From Occultella gossypii (GTDB lineage: Bacteria; Actinomycetota; Actinomycetes; Actinomycetales; Beutenbergiaceae), in assembly GCF_019947135.1 (NCBI RefSeq), contig NZ_JAGSHT010000005.1, positions 62,001-126,000 on the forward strand: 64,000 bases of DNA. The letters run 5' to 3'. A model generated the notes under the pieces. It made no database searches, was not told the DNA's origin, and worked only from the letters and a program-made list of their open reading frames with translations. Positions 16,386 through 24,851 of this stretch are shown in pieces (position 1 is the first letter of the stretch; every line of letters starts with the position of its first letter). A program made the position numbers and the translations under genes.

Positions 16386-17054
16386 ATGACATCGATCGCG
16401 ATCATCGGCGCCGGCCCCGGCCTGGGCTTCGCCGCCGCTCACCGGTTCGGACGCGAGGGGTTCGCGGTCGCCCTCATCTCCCGCACCAAGGACAAGGTCG
16501 ACGAGATGGCCCGCGCCCTGGCCGTGGACGGGATCGAGGCCGGCGGTTACGCCGCCGACGTCCGGGACCGGGGTGCGCTGACGAGCGCACTTGAGTCGGC
16601 GGCGGCGGAGCTGGGGACGATCGAGGTGTTGCAGTACAGTCCGGTACCCAGCCGGGAGTTCCTCCGGCCCGTGCTGGAGACGACCGTCGAGGACCTCGCT
16701 GCCGCAACCGAGTTCTCGATCCTCGCGCCGGCGGCGGCGGTCAGCCAGGTGCTGCCCGGCATGGCCGAGCTGGGCCGGGGCACGATCCTGCTCGTCAACG
16801 GCTCCAGCGCCGCAAACCCGAACGGCAACGTCGCGGGTACCTCCACCGCGTTCGCCGCCGAGTCCGCCTACGGGACGATGCTCCACGAGGCGCTGGCACC
16901 GCAGGGCATCCACGTCGGGCAGTTGATCATTCCCGGTGCCATCGGTGGTGGCGACCCGCTCTTCGCCCCCGACGCGCTCGCCGACCGGCTGTGGTCCATC
17001 CACTCCGGCCGTGGCCCGTTCCGGACCACCGTCACAGACCCAAGTGCCGGCTGA
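16386..17054 (+). CDS. atypical short-chain dehydrogenase-like protein without YxxxK
   Basis: Rossmann-fold protein of 222 residues, shorter than classical SDRs (about 250). The glycine motif GAGPGLGFAAAHRFGREGF and the following ISRTKDKVDEM indicate nucleotide binding. In the region where Tyr-x3-Lys should occur, the sequence reads SAYGTMLHEAL, with a tyrosine but no lysine four residues on. It may be a non-catalytic or divergent SDR. It is preceded by GGAAGACC and the ATG at 16386 and stands alone, convergent with the hydrolase at 17145. No pathway context. Confidence 0.78.
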   Translation: MTSIAIIGAGPGLGFAAAHRFGREGFAVALISRTKDKVDEMARALAVDGIEAGGYAADVRDRGALTSALESAAAELGTIEVLQYSPVPSREFLRPVLETTVEDLAAATEFSILAPAAAVSQVLPGMAELGRGTILLVNGSSAANPNGNVAGTSTAFAAESAYGTMLHEALAPQGIHVGQLIIPGAIGGGDPLFAPDALADRLWSIHSGRGPFRTTVTDPSAG

Positions 17055-17144
17055 GGGGGCCTCAGCGAGTCGGAGCGACAGCGCTGGGTATCAGCGCCCG
17101 GGACCTCGGCGGGGGTTTCATGACGTGAGGACGCGGTGTCCACG

Positions 17145-18023
17145 TCACCGTGGCTCCTCCCGAGCGGTGTCGCCACGCTCTGGCGGGGCCACCTCGGCGA
17201 CGAAGTCATCGAGGATCGCCGCCAACCGTGCCGGCTGGTCCAGGGGCACGAGAGTGTAGGAGTCGGCCACTTCGATCAGCCGGCCCTGCGGGAACAGGTC
17301 CGCCAGCGCAGGCCCATGCTGGCGGGGCATCATCCGGTCCTCGGTCGCCCAAACCACCAGGGCCGGGCGGTCGAAGCGGCGAAGTCCGTCGGTCAGCTCG
17401 CGCAGTTCTTCCGGGGCCGGCGTGGACAGCGCGAACGTCCGCAGGTCCCGGCGCACGAGCCGGTCGCTGCGCGAGGGCTCGAACCATCGGTCCATCAGTG
17501 CGTTGTCGACGGGTCGCTTGCTCATCCAGCCCCACCCGCCCGGGGCGCGCCGGAACCAGGTGAACCGCTGCAGCTGCATGACCAGCCAGAGCAGCGCCGG
17601 TACCCGCGCGGAGGTCGCGATGGCCTTGCCGGGCTGCCCCGGTGGGAAGTTGTCGAAGGCCTCGCACGCCACCAGCACCGCGGACCCGATCCGCGACGAG
17701 TCATCACCCACGAGGAGGAACTGGGCACCGCCCCAGTCGTTGAGGACCAGCGTCACATCGCGGAGGTCGAGCTCCTCGAGCAGTTCACCGACCAACGCGG
17801 CGACGCCCCGATGGGTCACGAGCTCGGGACGGTCCATCGGGCGGCGGTGGCTGCCCAGCGGCAGCGTCGGGCTGATGCACCGGTACCGCGGGGCGAGGTG
17901 CTCCACCACGCCGTGCCACAGGCTCGCGTCCATGTTCACGCCGTGTAGCAGCACGAGGGTGGGGCCGTCCCCGCCGGTGTCCTCGTAGTCGATCGTGCCG
18001 GCAGTCAGGCTCGCGCGGGGCAT
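17145..18023 (-). CDS. alpha/beta hydrolase with Asp nucleophile, haloalkane dehalogenase-like
   Basis: Predicted hydrolase, 292 residues. Its nucleophile elbow is LVLNDWGGAQ, with Asp where esterases have Ser, as in haloalkane dehalogenases and epoxide hydrolases. The oxyanion-type segment LLHGVNMDASLW is present. The C-terminal segment that should carry the catalytic His reads DSYTLVPLDQP, without His. The protein at 42084 is a close paralogue with the same feature. The gene overlaps the end of the DinB-like gene by 1 bp (TGATG at 18023), forming a two-gene operon. Dehalogenase activity is not established; a family-level call is safer. Confidence 0.82.
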   Translation of the reverse strand: MPRASLTAGTIDYEDTGGDGPTLVLLHGVNMDASLWHGVVEHLAPRYRCISPTLPLGSHRRPMDRPELVTHRGVAALVGELLEELDLRDVTLVLNDWGGAQFLLVGDDSSRIGSAVLVACEAFDNFPPGQPGKAIATSARVPALLWLVMQLQRFTWFRRAPGGWGWMSKRPVDNALMDRWFEPSRSDRLVRRDLRTFALSTPAPEELRELTDGLRRFDRPALVVWATEDRMMPRQHGPALADLFPQGRLIEVADSYTLVPLDQPARLAAILDDFVAEVAPPERGDTAREEPR

Positions 18024-18793
18024 CAGCCCTCCCGGGAGGGCTCGCCGGCCTCGAGCACCGCGAGGTCGCGTACCGCATAGCGGTGATGCTCCGCCTCTTC
18101 CTTCAGCACCACCCTGAGGCAGCGGCGTACGACGTACTCCCGGTCGGGATAGGGCTCAGCCGGCTTGCGAGCGCAGACCCGATCGAGCTCGGCCTCGGTG
18201 AGCCCGTCTACGACATTGCGCATCGTGGCCATGCGGGCGAGCCGCGGCGCGAGCACGTCGTCGAACGTCGGGGCGGCTTCGAGGGTGAGTCCGAGTTTCG
18301 CCGTCGCGTCCGGCGGTGTGCCGCCGGCAGGAAAGCCCAACGGGTGAAACGGCGCCTCCTCCTCTAGCACGGCACTGCCCAGCCAGGCATCGGCGGCGAA
18401 CAGCAGGTGCCGTTGGGTCTCGACGAAGGACCACTCGCCGCCCACCTGCTCGTGCAGCGCAGCCTCGGGCAGCAGCCTGGCGCGGTCGAGCGTCGCCGCC
18501 CACTGCGCCTCGATGGCATGCCAAGCAGCCCGGTAGTCGTCCGGGGACACGGCATCACGCGCCAGCACGCGCTTGGGGTGCTGCCGGTCGAGCTCGGCGT
18601 CGACGTAGGCAGTCACGTCGACGTCGTTCACGACGACACGCTCGAATTCGCCGCCCAGGTAGACGTCGCTCCCGGAGCAGTCGACGATCTTCAGACCGCT
18701 GACCGCGCAGTCGCGGATCTCGAGGCCGGTCAGGTCGGACAGGTGGATGCGGGCACCACGGAACTGGTCACTCTGGGCGAGGTCGGCAGCCAT
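18023..18793 (-). CDS. DinB_2-like protein with pentapeptide-like N-terminus
   Basis: About 256 residues. The N-terminal 60 residues contain alternating hydrophobic positions typical of a short pentapeptide-repeat or beta-helix stretch (FRGARIHLSDLTGLEIRDC, VSGLKIVDCSGSDV). The rest looks like a DinB four-helix protein (WHAIEAQWAATLDRA; GEWSFVETQRHLLFAADAWL; EAEHHRYAVRDL), with three His positions that could bind metal. The start at ATG 18793 has GGGAGG upstream; the longer opening to 18904 is rejected. It is translationally coupled to the hydrolase at 17145. DinB-family proteins are often thiol-dependent transferases, but no activity can be assigned here. Confidence 0.78.
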   Translation of the reverse strand: MAADLAQSDQFRGARIHLSDLTGLEIRDCAVSGLKIVDCSGSDVYLGGEFERVVVNDVDVTAYVDAELDRQHPKRVLARDAVSPDDYRAAWHAIEAQWAATLDRARLLPEAALHEQVGGEWSFVETQRHLLFAADAWLGSAVLEEEAPFHPLGFPAGGTPPDATAKLGLTLEAAPTFDDVLAPRLARMATMRNVVDGLTEAELDRVCARKPAEPYPDREYVVRRCLRVVLKEEAEHHRYAVRDLAVLEAGEPSREG

Positions 18794-18899
18794 CGCGGCA
18801 GCCTCCCACACCGGTCCCGGCCCGCGCCACGCTGGAGTGGTCCGGCGCGCGCCCAGGCGACCCGCCGACGTGCGCAGCGAACGAGAGTGACCTGCGAAC

Positions 18900-18955
18900 G
18901 GCAAGGCTCCGGCGTCGGGCAGGGTCTTCGCCTGCCGCGAGCACCGGAGCTTGCC
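18900..18955. terminator. hairpin element, copy 1 of 2, terminator-like
   Basis: GGCAAGGCTCCGGCGTCGGG (from 18900) pairs imperfectly with the arm ending CACCGGAGCTTGCC (18942-18955), with a short loop around 18924-18930. It starts about 20 bp beyond the stop of the leftward permease at 18974 and should terminate that operon. A near-identical element lies at 24783-24837. Confidence 0.7.
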
Positions 18956-18973
18956 CCGAAAGTGCGCGAGCGC

Positions 18974-19834
18974 CTACCCCTTCACGGCGCCGCGCATCAG
19001 GCCGGCAACCAGGTAGCGGCCGAAGAACACCACGAGCAACAGGATCGGCACGAGCGCCAGGACGGCGCTCGCCGTCAGCGGTCCCCACTGCCGCCCGAAG
19101 GCGCTGATGAACTGGTACACCGCCACCTGCACCGGCCGGTAGGCGGAGGTGTTCACCATGACCGATCCGGCGACGAACTCGTTCCAGGCGCCGATGAAGA
19201 CGAACATGCTCGCCGCGGCCAGACTCGGCTTGCACAGCGGGAGGATCACCGAGCGGAACGTCCGCAGGCGGGACGCCCCGTCGATCTTGGCGGCCTCGTC
19301 GAGCTCGGTCGGGATGCCCTCCATGGCGCCCTTGAGGATCCAGACCGCCATCGGCAGGTTGTAGCCGAGGTACAGCAGCGGGAGGATCACGGGCGTGTCG
19401 AGCAGGCCGAGTGCGGCGAAGTACAGGTAGTTCGGGATCACCAGCACCGCGGCACCCATGGACAGCGGGATGCACGCGACGATGACCCCGAACAGCGGGC
19501 GCCGCATCGGGAACCGGAACCTGTCAAACGCGTACGCCGCGATCGCGCCCAGCAGGACCGCCGCCACCGTCGCCACCGTCGAGTAGATCAGGCTGTTCGC
19601 CAGGTTCCGGGTGAACGAGCCACTGAGCACCTGCGCGTAGTGCTCACCGGTGAGGTCGCCCGGGAGGAACGACGGCGGGAACGCGAAGATCTCCGCCGCC
19701 GGCCGTACGGACGTGGCGACGCCCCACAGCACCGGGGCGATGTTGATCAGGGCGACCACGGCGGCCGCCAGCACGATCACGATGCGCACCACGTGGCGAC
19801 GACCGCCGATGCGGTGACTAGAGGTATCTCCCAT
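18974..19834 (-). CDS. CUT1 ABC transporter permease, MalG class (FAD-oxidoreductase operon)
   Basis: Second inner-membrane permease of the importer encoded at 18974-22045; 286 residues. It has about six membrane segments (first: VVRIVIVLAAAVVALINIAP), the MalG-type VLWGVATSVRPAAEIFAFPP, the EAA loop ELDEAAKIDGASRLRTFRSV and the ending GLMRGAVKG. The start ATG overlaps the preceding stop by one base (TGATG at 19836-19832). It is the last gene of the operon, followed by the hairpin at 18900-18955. Longer readings of this frame, up to 20368, run through the upstream permease in the wrong frame and are rejected. Confidence 0.92.
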   Translation of the reverse strand: MGDTSSHRIGGRRHVVRIVIVLAAAVVALINIAPVLWGVATSVRPAAEIFAFPPSFLPGDLTGEHYAQVLSGSFTRNLANSLIYSTVATVAAVLLGAIAAYAFDRFRFPMRRPLFGVIVACIPLSMGAAVLVIPNYLYFAALGLLDTPVILPLLYLGYNLPMAVWILKGAMEGIPTELDEAAKIDGASRLRTFRSVILPLCKPSLAAASMFVFIGAWNEFVAGSVMVNTSAYRPVQVAVYQFISAFGRQWGPLTASAVLALVPILLLVVFFGRYLVAGLMRGAVKG

Positions 19835-20736
19835 CACACGCTCCACTTCGCGAGCCGGAGGTAGGCGAACACCAGGCCGACGTTCAATAGCAGGGCGACG
19901 GCCGCGAGGGCCGCCCCGCCGGAGAAGTCGAAGTGGGTGAACGCCTGCTGGTAGATCGTCAGCGGCAGGATCTGGGTGGCGTCCCCGGGTCCGCCGCCGG
20001 TGGTCACCAGCGGTGCCTCGACGTTGTTCAGGTTGCTCATCGTGAGGACCACCGTGGTGATGGTCAGCGGGGTCTTGATCATCGGCAGCGTGATCAGCCG
20101 GAACTGCTGGCGGGAGGTGGCGCCGTCGATCTTGGCGGCCTCGTAGAACTCCGCCGGGACGGCCTTGATCCCGGCGAGCAGCAGCAGCACTGCGAACCCG
20201 AGGGTGCGCCACATCGCCACCAGGATCAGGGTCATCATCGCCAGGGTCGGGTCGGTCAGGGGTTTGACGTGGATCCCGACCAGACTCAGGAAGTAGACGC
20301 CCGGGCTGATGTCGGTGACGAAGAACCAGCGGAACAGCAGCGCACCGACGATGGTCGAGATGACCCACGGCAGGATCACGAGGATCTGCACGAAGGTGGC
20401 CCGCCCCGTGGTCAGCCGATCCAGGAAGACCGCCACGGCGAGCGCAACGGTCAGAGTGAGGGCCACGGTGACCACGGCGAAGCCGAGGGTCCGCAGCACG
20501 ACCTCCACCATCTGTGGATCGCTGAAAACCCGCCGGTAGTTGTCCAGACCGGCGAACCCGATCGGCCGCACGGACTGCAGTTCCAACAGGCTGTAGTAGA
20601 CGGCGAAGATCGCCGGCAGGATCAGGACGACGAGCAGGACCAGCATGACCGGGGCGACGTAGGCGAGGCCCACCAGGTCACGCCGGTCCCGCTTCATCGC
20701 GCCCTTTCGAACGGGCGAGAGCTGGGACTCAGCCAT
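19834..20736 (-). CDS. CUT1 ABC transporter permease, MalF class (FAD-oxidoreductase operon)
   Basis: Inner-membrane permease, 300 residues from ATG 20736. It has six membrane segments beginning LVGLAYVAPVMLVLLVVLIL, and the EAA loop EFYEAAKIDGATSRQQFR followed by LITLPM. The start overlaps the end of the binding-protein gene by 8 bp. A GTG at 20748, closer to a GGAG, would add four residues, and either is possible. It partners with the binding protein at 20729-22045 and the MalG-class permease. No ATPase gene is in the operon. Confidence 0.9.
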   Translation of the reverse strand: MAESQLSPVRKGAMKRDRRDLVGLAYVAPVMLVLLVVLILPAIFAVYYSLLELQSVRPIGFAGLDNYRRVFSDPQMVEVVLRTLGFAVVTVALTLTVALAVAVFLDRLTTGRATFVQILVILPWVISTIVGALLFRWFFVTDISPGVYFLSLVGIHVKPLTDPTLAMMTLILVAMWRTLGFAVLLLLAGIKAVPAEFYEAAKIDGATSRQQFRLITLPMIKTPLTITTVVLTMSNLNNVEAPLVTTGGGPGDATQILPLTIYQQAFTHFDFSGGAALAAVALLLNVGLVFAYLRLAKWSV

Positions 20737-22045
20737 TGGCGCCGGCACCGAACTCCTGCTGCGCGGCCTCCATCGCCTCGGCCGGCGTGGCCTCGTTGAG
20801 GAGGACCTGCTGGACCGCTTCGTTGAGCGTCTCCCGCCAGCCGGCGGTCGGCACGTCCGTCGGTGGCAGCCAGCCGTAGTCCTGGGAACCCTCGAGGACG
20901 ACGGACAGGAACGCGTTCTCCGGCTGCGCCAGGAAATCGGCGTTGTTCTCGGCGGTCGAGGCGTACAGCGGGGGCTGCTGGGCGTCGACCATCCACTGCT
21001 CGTCCGCCTCCGGGCTGGACATGTAGGCCACGAAGTCGGCGGCCTGTTCGGTCACCTCGCTGCCGCTCCACACGCCCACGGACCAGCCGGCGAGGTTGCC
21101 CGGTGCGTAGCCCTCGCCGTCCTCCGACGGGTAGTGCATGAAGCCGACGTTCTCGGTGCCGACCTGTTCCTGCATCGCGGGTACACGGACGCTGGCGGCG
21201 TTGATCATCGCCACCTGACCGGCCGAGAAGAGTTCGTAGAGGTCCTCGGCGGTGAGCCGGACCGCGTCCGGGGGCGTGACCTGGGACTCGGTCACGAACG
21301 CGGCCTGGAACTCGATGGCCTCGACCGCCTCGTCCGTGCCCCACATGGGCACGCCGTCGTCGCCGAACATCGACCCCTGGGTCTCGACCAGGCGTGCGGA
21401 CAGGATCTGCGGGTCCGCGAACGACGTGCCGAACGCCTGACCCAGGCCCCACCGGTTCTCGTCCGGCGCCGTCAGCTGTTGCGCGGCCGCGGTCAGGTCG
21501 TCCCAGGTGCGGATCTGCGCCGGGTCCACGCCGGCCTCGGCGAGCAGGTCCGTCCGGTACATGATCCCGAAGTGGTTACGGGAGTGCACCACCCCGTAGA
21601 TGGAACCGTCATCGGCCTCCATGGTTTCCCAGTAGACGTCGCGCAGGTCCGCCAGCTGGTCCTCGGGCAGGTCCCCGAAGGCGAGCGAGTTGAGGTCCGC
21701 CAGCGCGCCCTGCTCGACGGCGTTGGACACCTGGTCCAGTGCCACCCACATCACGTCCGGTGCGGAACCCGAGACGTCAGCGGCGAGGAACTGCTGGGTC
21801 ATCGTGTCCCATTGCTGCACCTCGACGTTCACGTGGACGCCGGACTCCTCCTCGTAGGACTCGATCAGGCTCGCGAGCACCTGCTCGCGTCCGCTCGACC
21901 CCTCCGGGTCGAGGAACGTCCACATGGTGATCTCGTCCGGGGTGTCCCCGCCGCCGTTCCCGCAGGCCGCGACCATGCCAAGGGTCAGGGCCGCGGCGGT
22001 GATGGTGAGCATGCGGCGCTTGGTGTGACTTCTTCGTGTCGACAT
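20729..22045 (-). CDS. extracellular solute-binding lipoprotein (FAD-oxidoreductase operon)
   Basis: Substrate receptor of a CUT1 importer, 438 residues. The signal peptide carries the lipobox VAAC with Cys28, after a twin-basic N-terminus (RRSHTKRRM). The mature part begins with a family 1-like segment (EITMWTFLDPEGSSGREQVL). The start at ATG 22045 has AGGAG seven bases upstream; an in-frame GTG/ATG further upstream lies in the gap and is rejected. It follows the FAD oxidoreductase gene by 65 bp. The ligand may be a sugar acid, polyol or glycan fragment that the oxidoreductase acts on (inference). Confidence 0.91.
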   Translation of the reverse strand: MSTRRSHTKRRMLTITAAALTLGMVAACGNGGGDTPDEITMWTFLDPEGSSGREQVLASLIESYEEESGVHVNVEVQQWDTMTQQFLAADVSGSAPDVMWVALDQVSNAVEQGALADLNSLAFGDLPEDQLADLRDVYWETMEADDGSIYGVVHSRNHFGIMYRTDLLAEAGVDPAQIRTWDDLTAAAQQLTAPDENRWGLGQAFGTSFADPQILSARLVETQGSMFGDDGVPMWGTDEAVEAIEFQAAFVTESQVTPPDAVRLTAEDLYELFSAGQVAMINAASVRVPAMQEQVGTENVGFMHYPSEDGEGYAPGNLAGWSVGVWSGSEVTEQAADFVAYMSSPEADEQWMVDAQQPPLYASTAENNADFLAQPENAFLSVVLEGSQDYGWLPPTDVPTAGWRETLNEAVQQVLLNEATPAEAMEAAQQEFGAGANG

Positions 22046-22110
22046 CGTCGTCTCCTCTCTCGAGCTGCCCAGGGCCTCGTGCCCCGGGCAGCGTGCATTC
22101 ATCGGTTGAT

Positions 22111-23523
22111 TCAGTGGGTGGTGACGGCGATGGCCGCCGGCCGGACGGTGCCGGGCAGGATGGCGCCGCGGGCGGCGAGTTCCTGCCGCAGTTCGGCGAC
22201 GTCGACGTCCTTCGGGGTGGTGCCGGCGCGAACGGCCATGGCCGCGGCCAGGCCCGCGGCCTCACCGATCGCCATGCAGGTGCCCATCACCCGGGCCGCC
22301 GCGAACACGGTGGAGTCCACCGAGATCGTCCGGCCGCTGAGCAGCAGGCCGTTCACCTGCTGCGGGAGGAGGCTGCCGAACGGGATCCCGAACGGCTCTT
22401 CGATCACGCGCAGTTCGATGCCGTCGCCGGTGCCGGAGTGGATGTCGATGTTGTACGCGGAGAGGGCGATGGCCTGCTCCGTGGTGGCCTCGCTGTACAG
22501 GGTGTCCATCGTGAGCCGCTGCTCCCCGACGAAGTGCCTGGTCTCCCGGACCCCGAGCGCAGGTGCGATCTGTGCGATCTCCACGTCCTCGAAGCCGGGC
22601 ATGTTGGCCCGCATGAACTCGACCAGCTCCCACACCTGGGCGTAACCGGTCTCCAGGCCCTTCGACAGCTGGACCGGGTCGGACGCGTCGATCCGGGTCA
22701 CCCGGGACGTGTTGATCGCCAGCAGCCGCTCGGACGCGGTGCTGATGTAGATGAACTGGTTGCGGGGGATGTTGAACTTCCCCGCCGCCCGGGCGTCCTT
22801 GACGTGCTCGGTGAGGCCGATGTAGCAGTGCCCGCGGGTCCGGCGCAGGAAGTCCACGTCGTAGCCCGCGGCGTAGTCCTCCTTGATGCCCATCTCCTCG
22901 GGGTTCTCGTCGAGGAAGGCCCAGAACCGCGGCAGGTCGTAGTTGGTGACCGTGAACATCAGGGTGCTCGGCTGCATCGTCTGCGTGCCGTCCTGACCCA
23001 GCAGGTGCGGGACCCCGGCGAGGTAGGCGAGGTCGCCGTCGCCGGTGCCGTCGATGAACACCTTCGCATCGATGCGGGTCTTGGCGAGTTTGCCGTACAC
23101 GGTCACGGACCGCACGGTGTCGGTGTCGTCGACACCCACGTCGAGCAGTTCGTGGTCGAAGAGGATGTCGACGCCGGCCTCCTGGCACATCTGCACCGCG
23201 ACGATCTTGACGAGGTCGGGGGAGACCGGGGTGATCGAGTTGTGCACCGGGCAGCGGAAGTGCCCCGGCGAGCCATCGATCGCGACCAGGCGGTCGATCA
23301 GTTCCTGCGCGATGCCGCCCAGCGCCTTGTTCCCGGACCGGTCGAGGTACCCGAGGACGCCGAGCCCGGAGGCGGCCGCGCCGCCGAGCGCGGACGTCCG
23401 CTCGACCAGCACCGTGCGGGCGCCGGACCGAGCCGCGGCGATCGCCGCCGGGAGTCCGCCGGGGCCGCCGCCGATCACAGCGACGTCGTAGGTGACCGCG
23501 TTCTCGCGCAGTGTGGGTCTCAT
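22111..23523 (-). CDS. FAD-dependent oxidoreductase (FAD_oxidored family)
   Basis: Flavoprotein of 470 residues. The N-terminal dinucleotide-binding motif is VAVIGGGPGGLPAAIAAARS and is followed by VLVERTSALGGAA. A second FAD-contact region, VFIDGTGDGDLAYLAG, is characteristic of FAD_oxidored (PF12831-type) proteins found beside sugar importers. The C-terminus has GLLLSGRTISVDSTVFAAAR and GEAAGLAAA, closing the FAD site. The start is ATG 23523 with GGAAG upstream. It is the first gene of the leftward operon (oxidoreductase, binding protein, MalF, MalG). The operator at 23646-23663 lies upstream. It probably oxidises the imported carbohydrate or a derivative; substrate unknown. Confidence 0.87.
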   Translation of the reverse strand: MRPTLRENAVTYDVAVIGGGPGGLPAAIAAARSGARTVLVERTSALGGAAASGLGVLGYLDRSGNKALGGIAQELIDRLVAIDGSPGHFRCPVHNSITPVSPDLVKIVAVQMCQEAGVDILFDHELLDVGVDDTDTVRSVTVYGKLAKTRIDAKVFIDGTGDGDLAYLAGVPHLLGQDGTQTMQPSTLMFTVTNYDLPRFWAFLDENPEEMGIKEDYAAGYDVDFLRRTRGHCYIGLTEHVKDARAAGKFNIPRNQFIYISTASERLLAINTSRVTRIDASDPVQLSKGLETGYAQVWELVEFMRANMPGFEDVEIAQIAPALGVRETRHFVGEQRLTMDTLYSEATTEQAIALSAYNIDIHSGTGDGIELRVIEEPFGIPFGSLLPQQVNGLLLSGRTISVDSTVFAAARVMGTCMAIGEAAGLAAAMAVRAGTTPKDVDVAELRQELAARGAILPGTVRPAAIAVTTH

Positions 23524-23645
23524 GTCTATCTTCCGTTCAAGGCGTTCGGGCAGGGCGAAGCCCCGCCTGGGTGGGCGTGCGACAGCAGCGCAGGATGGCC
23601 GTGTCGCCGATCTGCTCCCCGTGCATACGGTGCAGGGAAACCGGC

Positions 23646-23663
23646 TGAACAATCGATTTCTCA
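23646..23663. promoter_or_regulatory. LacI-type operator between the FAD oxidoreductase and its regulator
   Basis: TGAACAATCGATTTCTCA is an 18-bp pseudo-palindrome centred on CG: TGAnnAATCGATTnnTCA is symmetric at 14 of 18 positions. It sits in the 197-bp gap between the divergent genes starting at 23523 and 23721. A LacI-family repressor is encoded alongside, which makes it the likely ligand of this site. Confidence 0.7.
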
Positions 23664-23720
23664 GGAACTTAATGGCATGATGTACCGGTGTCAACTCCAC
23701 CGCCTCGATATCGTTCCGGC

Positions 23721-24749
23721 ATGTCCGCTGGTGCCCGCCCGACGTTGCGCGACGTCGCCACCCAGGCGGGCGTCTCCCCGGCGATCGCCTCCCGGGTCCT
23801 GAACGCCGATCCCACGGTCCGAGTACGCGAGGAGACACGCGAACGGATCCAGGGCGTCGCGAAGGACATGGGTTATGTGCCGCACAGCGTCGCCCGGTCA
23901 CTGCGGGGTGCACGCACCGGCGCCATCGGGCTGGTCATGCACGGGTTGGACAGCCCGATCAACGTCGATGTGCTCGCCGGGGCGCAGGCCGCCTGCGCGC
24001 GAGCCGGCTACGTCACCCTGCTCGCGGACGCGGAGCAGCTCGCCGGGGACCACAGCCAGCTCAGCGCGTTCCTGGCACGGGGCCGCCTCGATGGGGTGAT
24101 CCTGCACAGCGGCTACGGCGAGGAGGACCGTCTCCTGGAGGCGATCACCAGTTCGGTACCTGCCGTCCTGGTGAACTCCGAGGACGGCCGGCCGGTGCCG
24201 ACGGTCCGGGTCGACGACGCCGCAGCGGCGCGGCTGGCCACCGAGCACCTCATCGAGCTCGGTCACCGCGAGATCGCCTACATCGCGGGGCCTGAGGGCT
24301 CGCAGACCTCGGACCGTCGCGAGGCGGGCTATCGGGACACGCTCGCCCGCCATGACCTCGGCGGCGCGGTCGACGTGGTCCACGCCGGTTGGTCTGCAGG
24401 CGCGGGGACGACGGCGGTCCACGAGCTTCTTCGTCGGCCCACCCTTCCGACCGGGTTGGTGGTGGCGAACGCCGTCGCGGCGTCCGGGGTGCTCAGCGCC
24501 TTCCGGGACGCCGGGCTCGCGGTGCCCGGGCAAGTCTCGGTGATCACGATCCACGACTCGTGGTTCCTGCAGCATCTGTCCGTCGCGCTGACCGCCGTCC
24601 GGCTGCCGCTCCAGGTGCTCGGGGCGACCGCCGCGGACCTGCTGATCGACACGATCGAGGGGCGGAGCCCCGTCCGCGACGTGGCCATCACCGAACCCGC
24701 ACCGGAGCTGGTCCTGCGAAGGTCCACAGGGCCGACGTCGCGGCGCTGA
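23721..24749 (+). CDS. LacI-family transcriptional regulator (FAD-oxidoreductase operon)
   Basis: Repressor-type regulator, 342 residues from ATG 23721. The helix-turn-helix is TLRDVATQAGVSPAIASRVL, followed by a sensor domain with typical segments (GAIGLVMHGLDSPINVDVLA; HLIELGHREIAYIAGPEGS). A GTG at 23688 would add 11 residues. Neither start has a clear ribosome site. It diverges from the oxidoreductase-importer operon and probably represses it through the operator at 23646-23663. The terminator-like hairpin at 24783 follows its stop. Confidence 0.89.
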   Translation: MSAGARPTLRDVATQAGVSPAIASRVLNADPTVRVREETRERIQGVAKDMGYVPHSVARSLRGARTGAIGLVMHGLDSPINVDVLAGAQAACARAGYVTLLADAEQLAGDHSQLSAFLARGRLDGVILHSGYGEEDRLLEAITSSVPAVLVNSEDGRPVPTVRVDDAAAARLATEHLIELGHREIAYIAGPEGSQTSDRREAGYRDTLARHDLGGAVDVVHAGWSAGAGTTAVHELLRRPTLPTGLVVANAVAASGVLSAFRDAGLAVPGQVSVITIHDSWFLQHLSVALTAVRLPLQVLGATAADLLIDTIEGRSPVRDVAITEPAPELVLRRSTGPTSRR

Positions 24750-24782
24750 CGCAGCGCCGGGAGAGGTGAGGCGCAGACGGAA

Positions 24783-24837
24783 GGCAAGCTCCGGCGTCGG
24801 GCAGGCAGATGCCTTGCCTCGAGCACCGGAGCTTGCC
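24783..24837. terminator. hairpin element, copy 2 of 2, bidirectional terminator
   Basis: GGCAAGCTCCGGCGTCGGGC (from 24783) pairs with the arm ending GAGCACCGGAGCTTGCC (24821-24837). The flanks also pair partly (ACGGAA...TCCGAC). It lies between the 3' ends of two convergent genes (24749 and 24852) and matches the element at 18900-18955 in sequence, not only in shape. Confidence 0.75.
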
Positions 24838-24851
24838 TCCGACGGGTCTGC

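Noticed and set aside
18407-19864. A 485-codon frame on the plus strand
   Set aside because: Antisense to the DinB-like and MalG-class genes; composition is His/Arg/Gln-rich with no recognisable motif.
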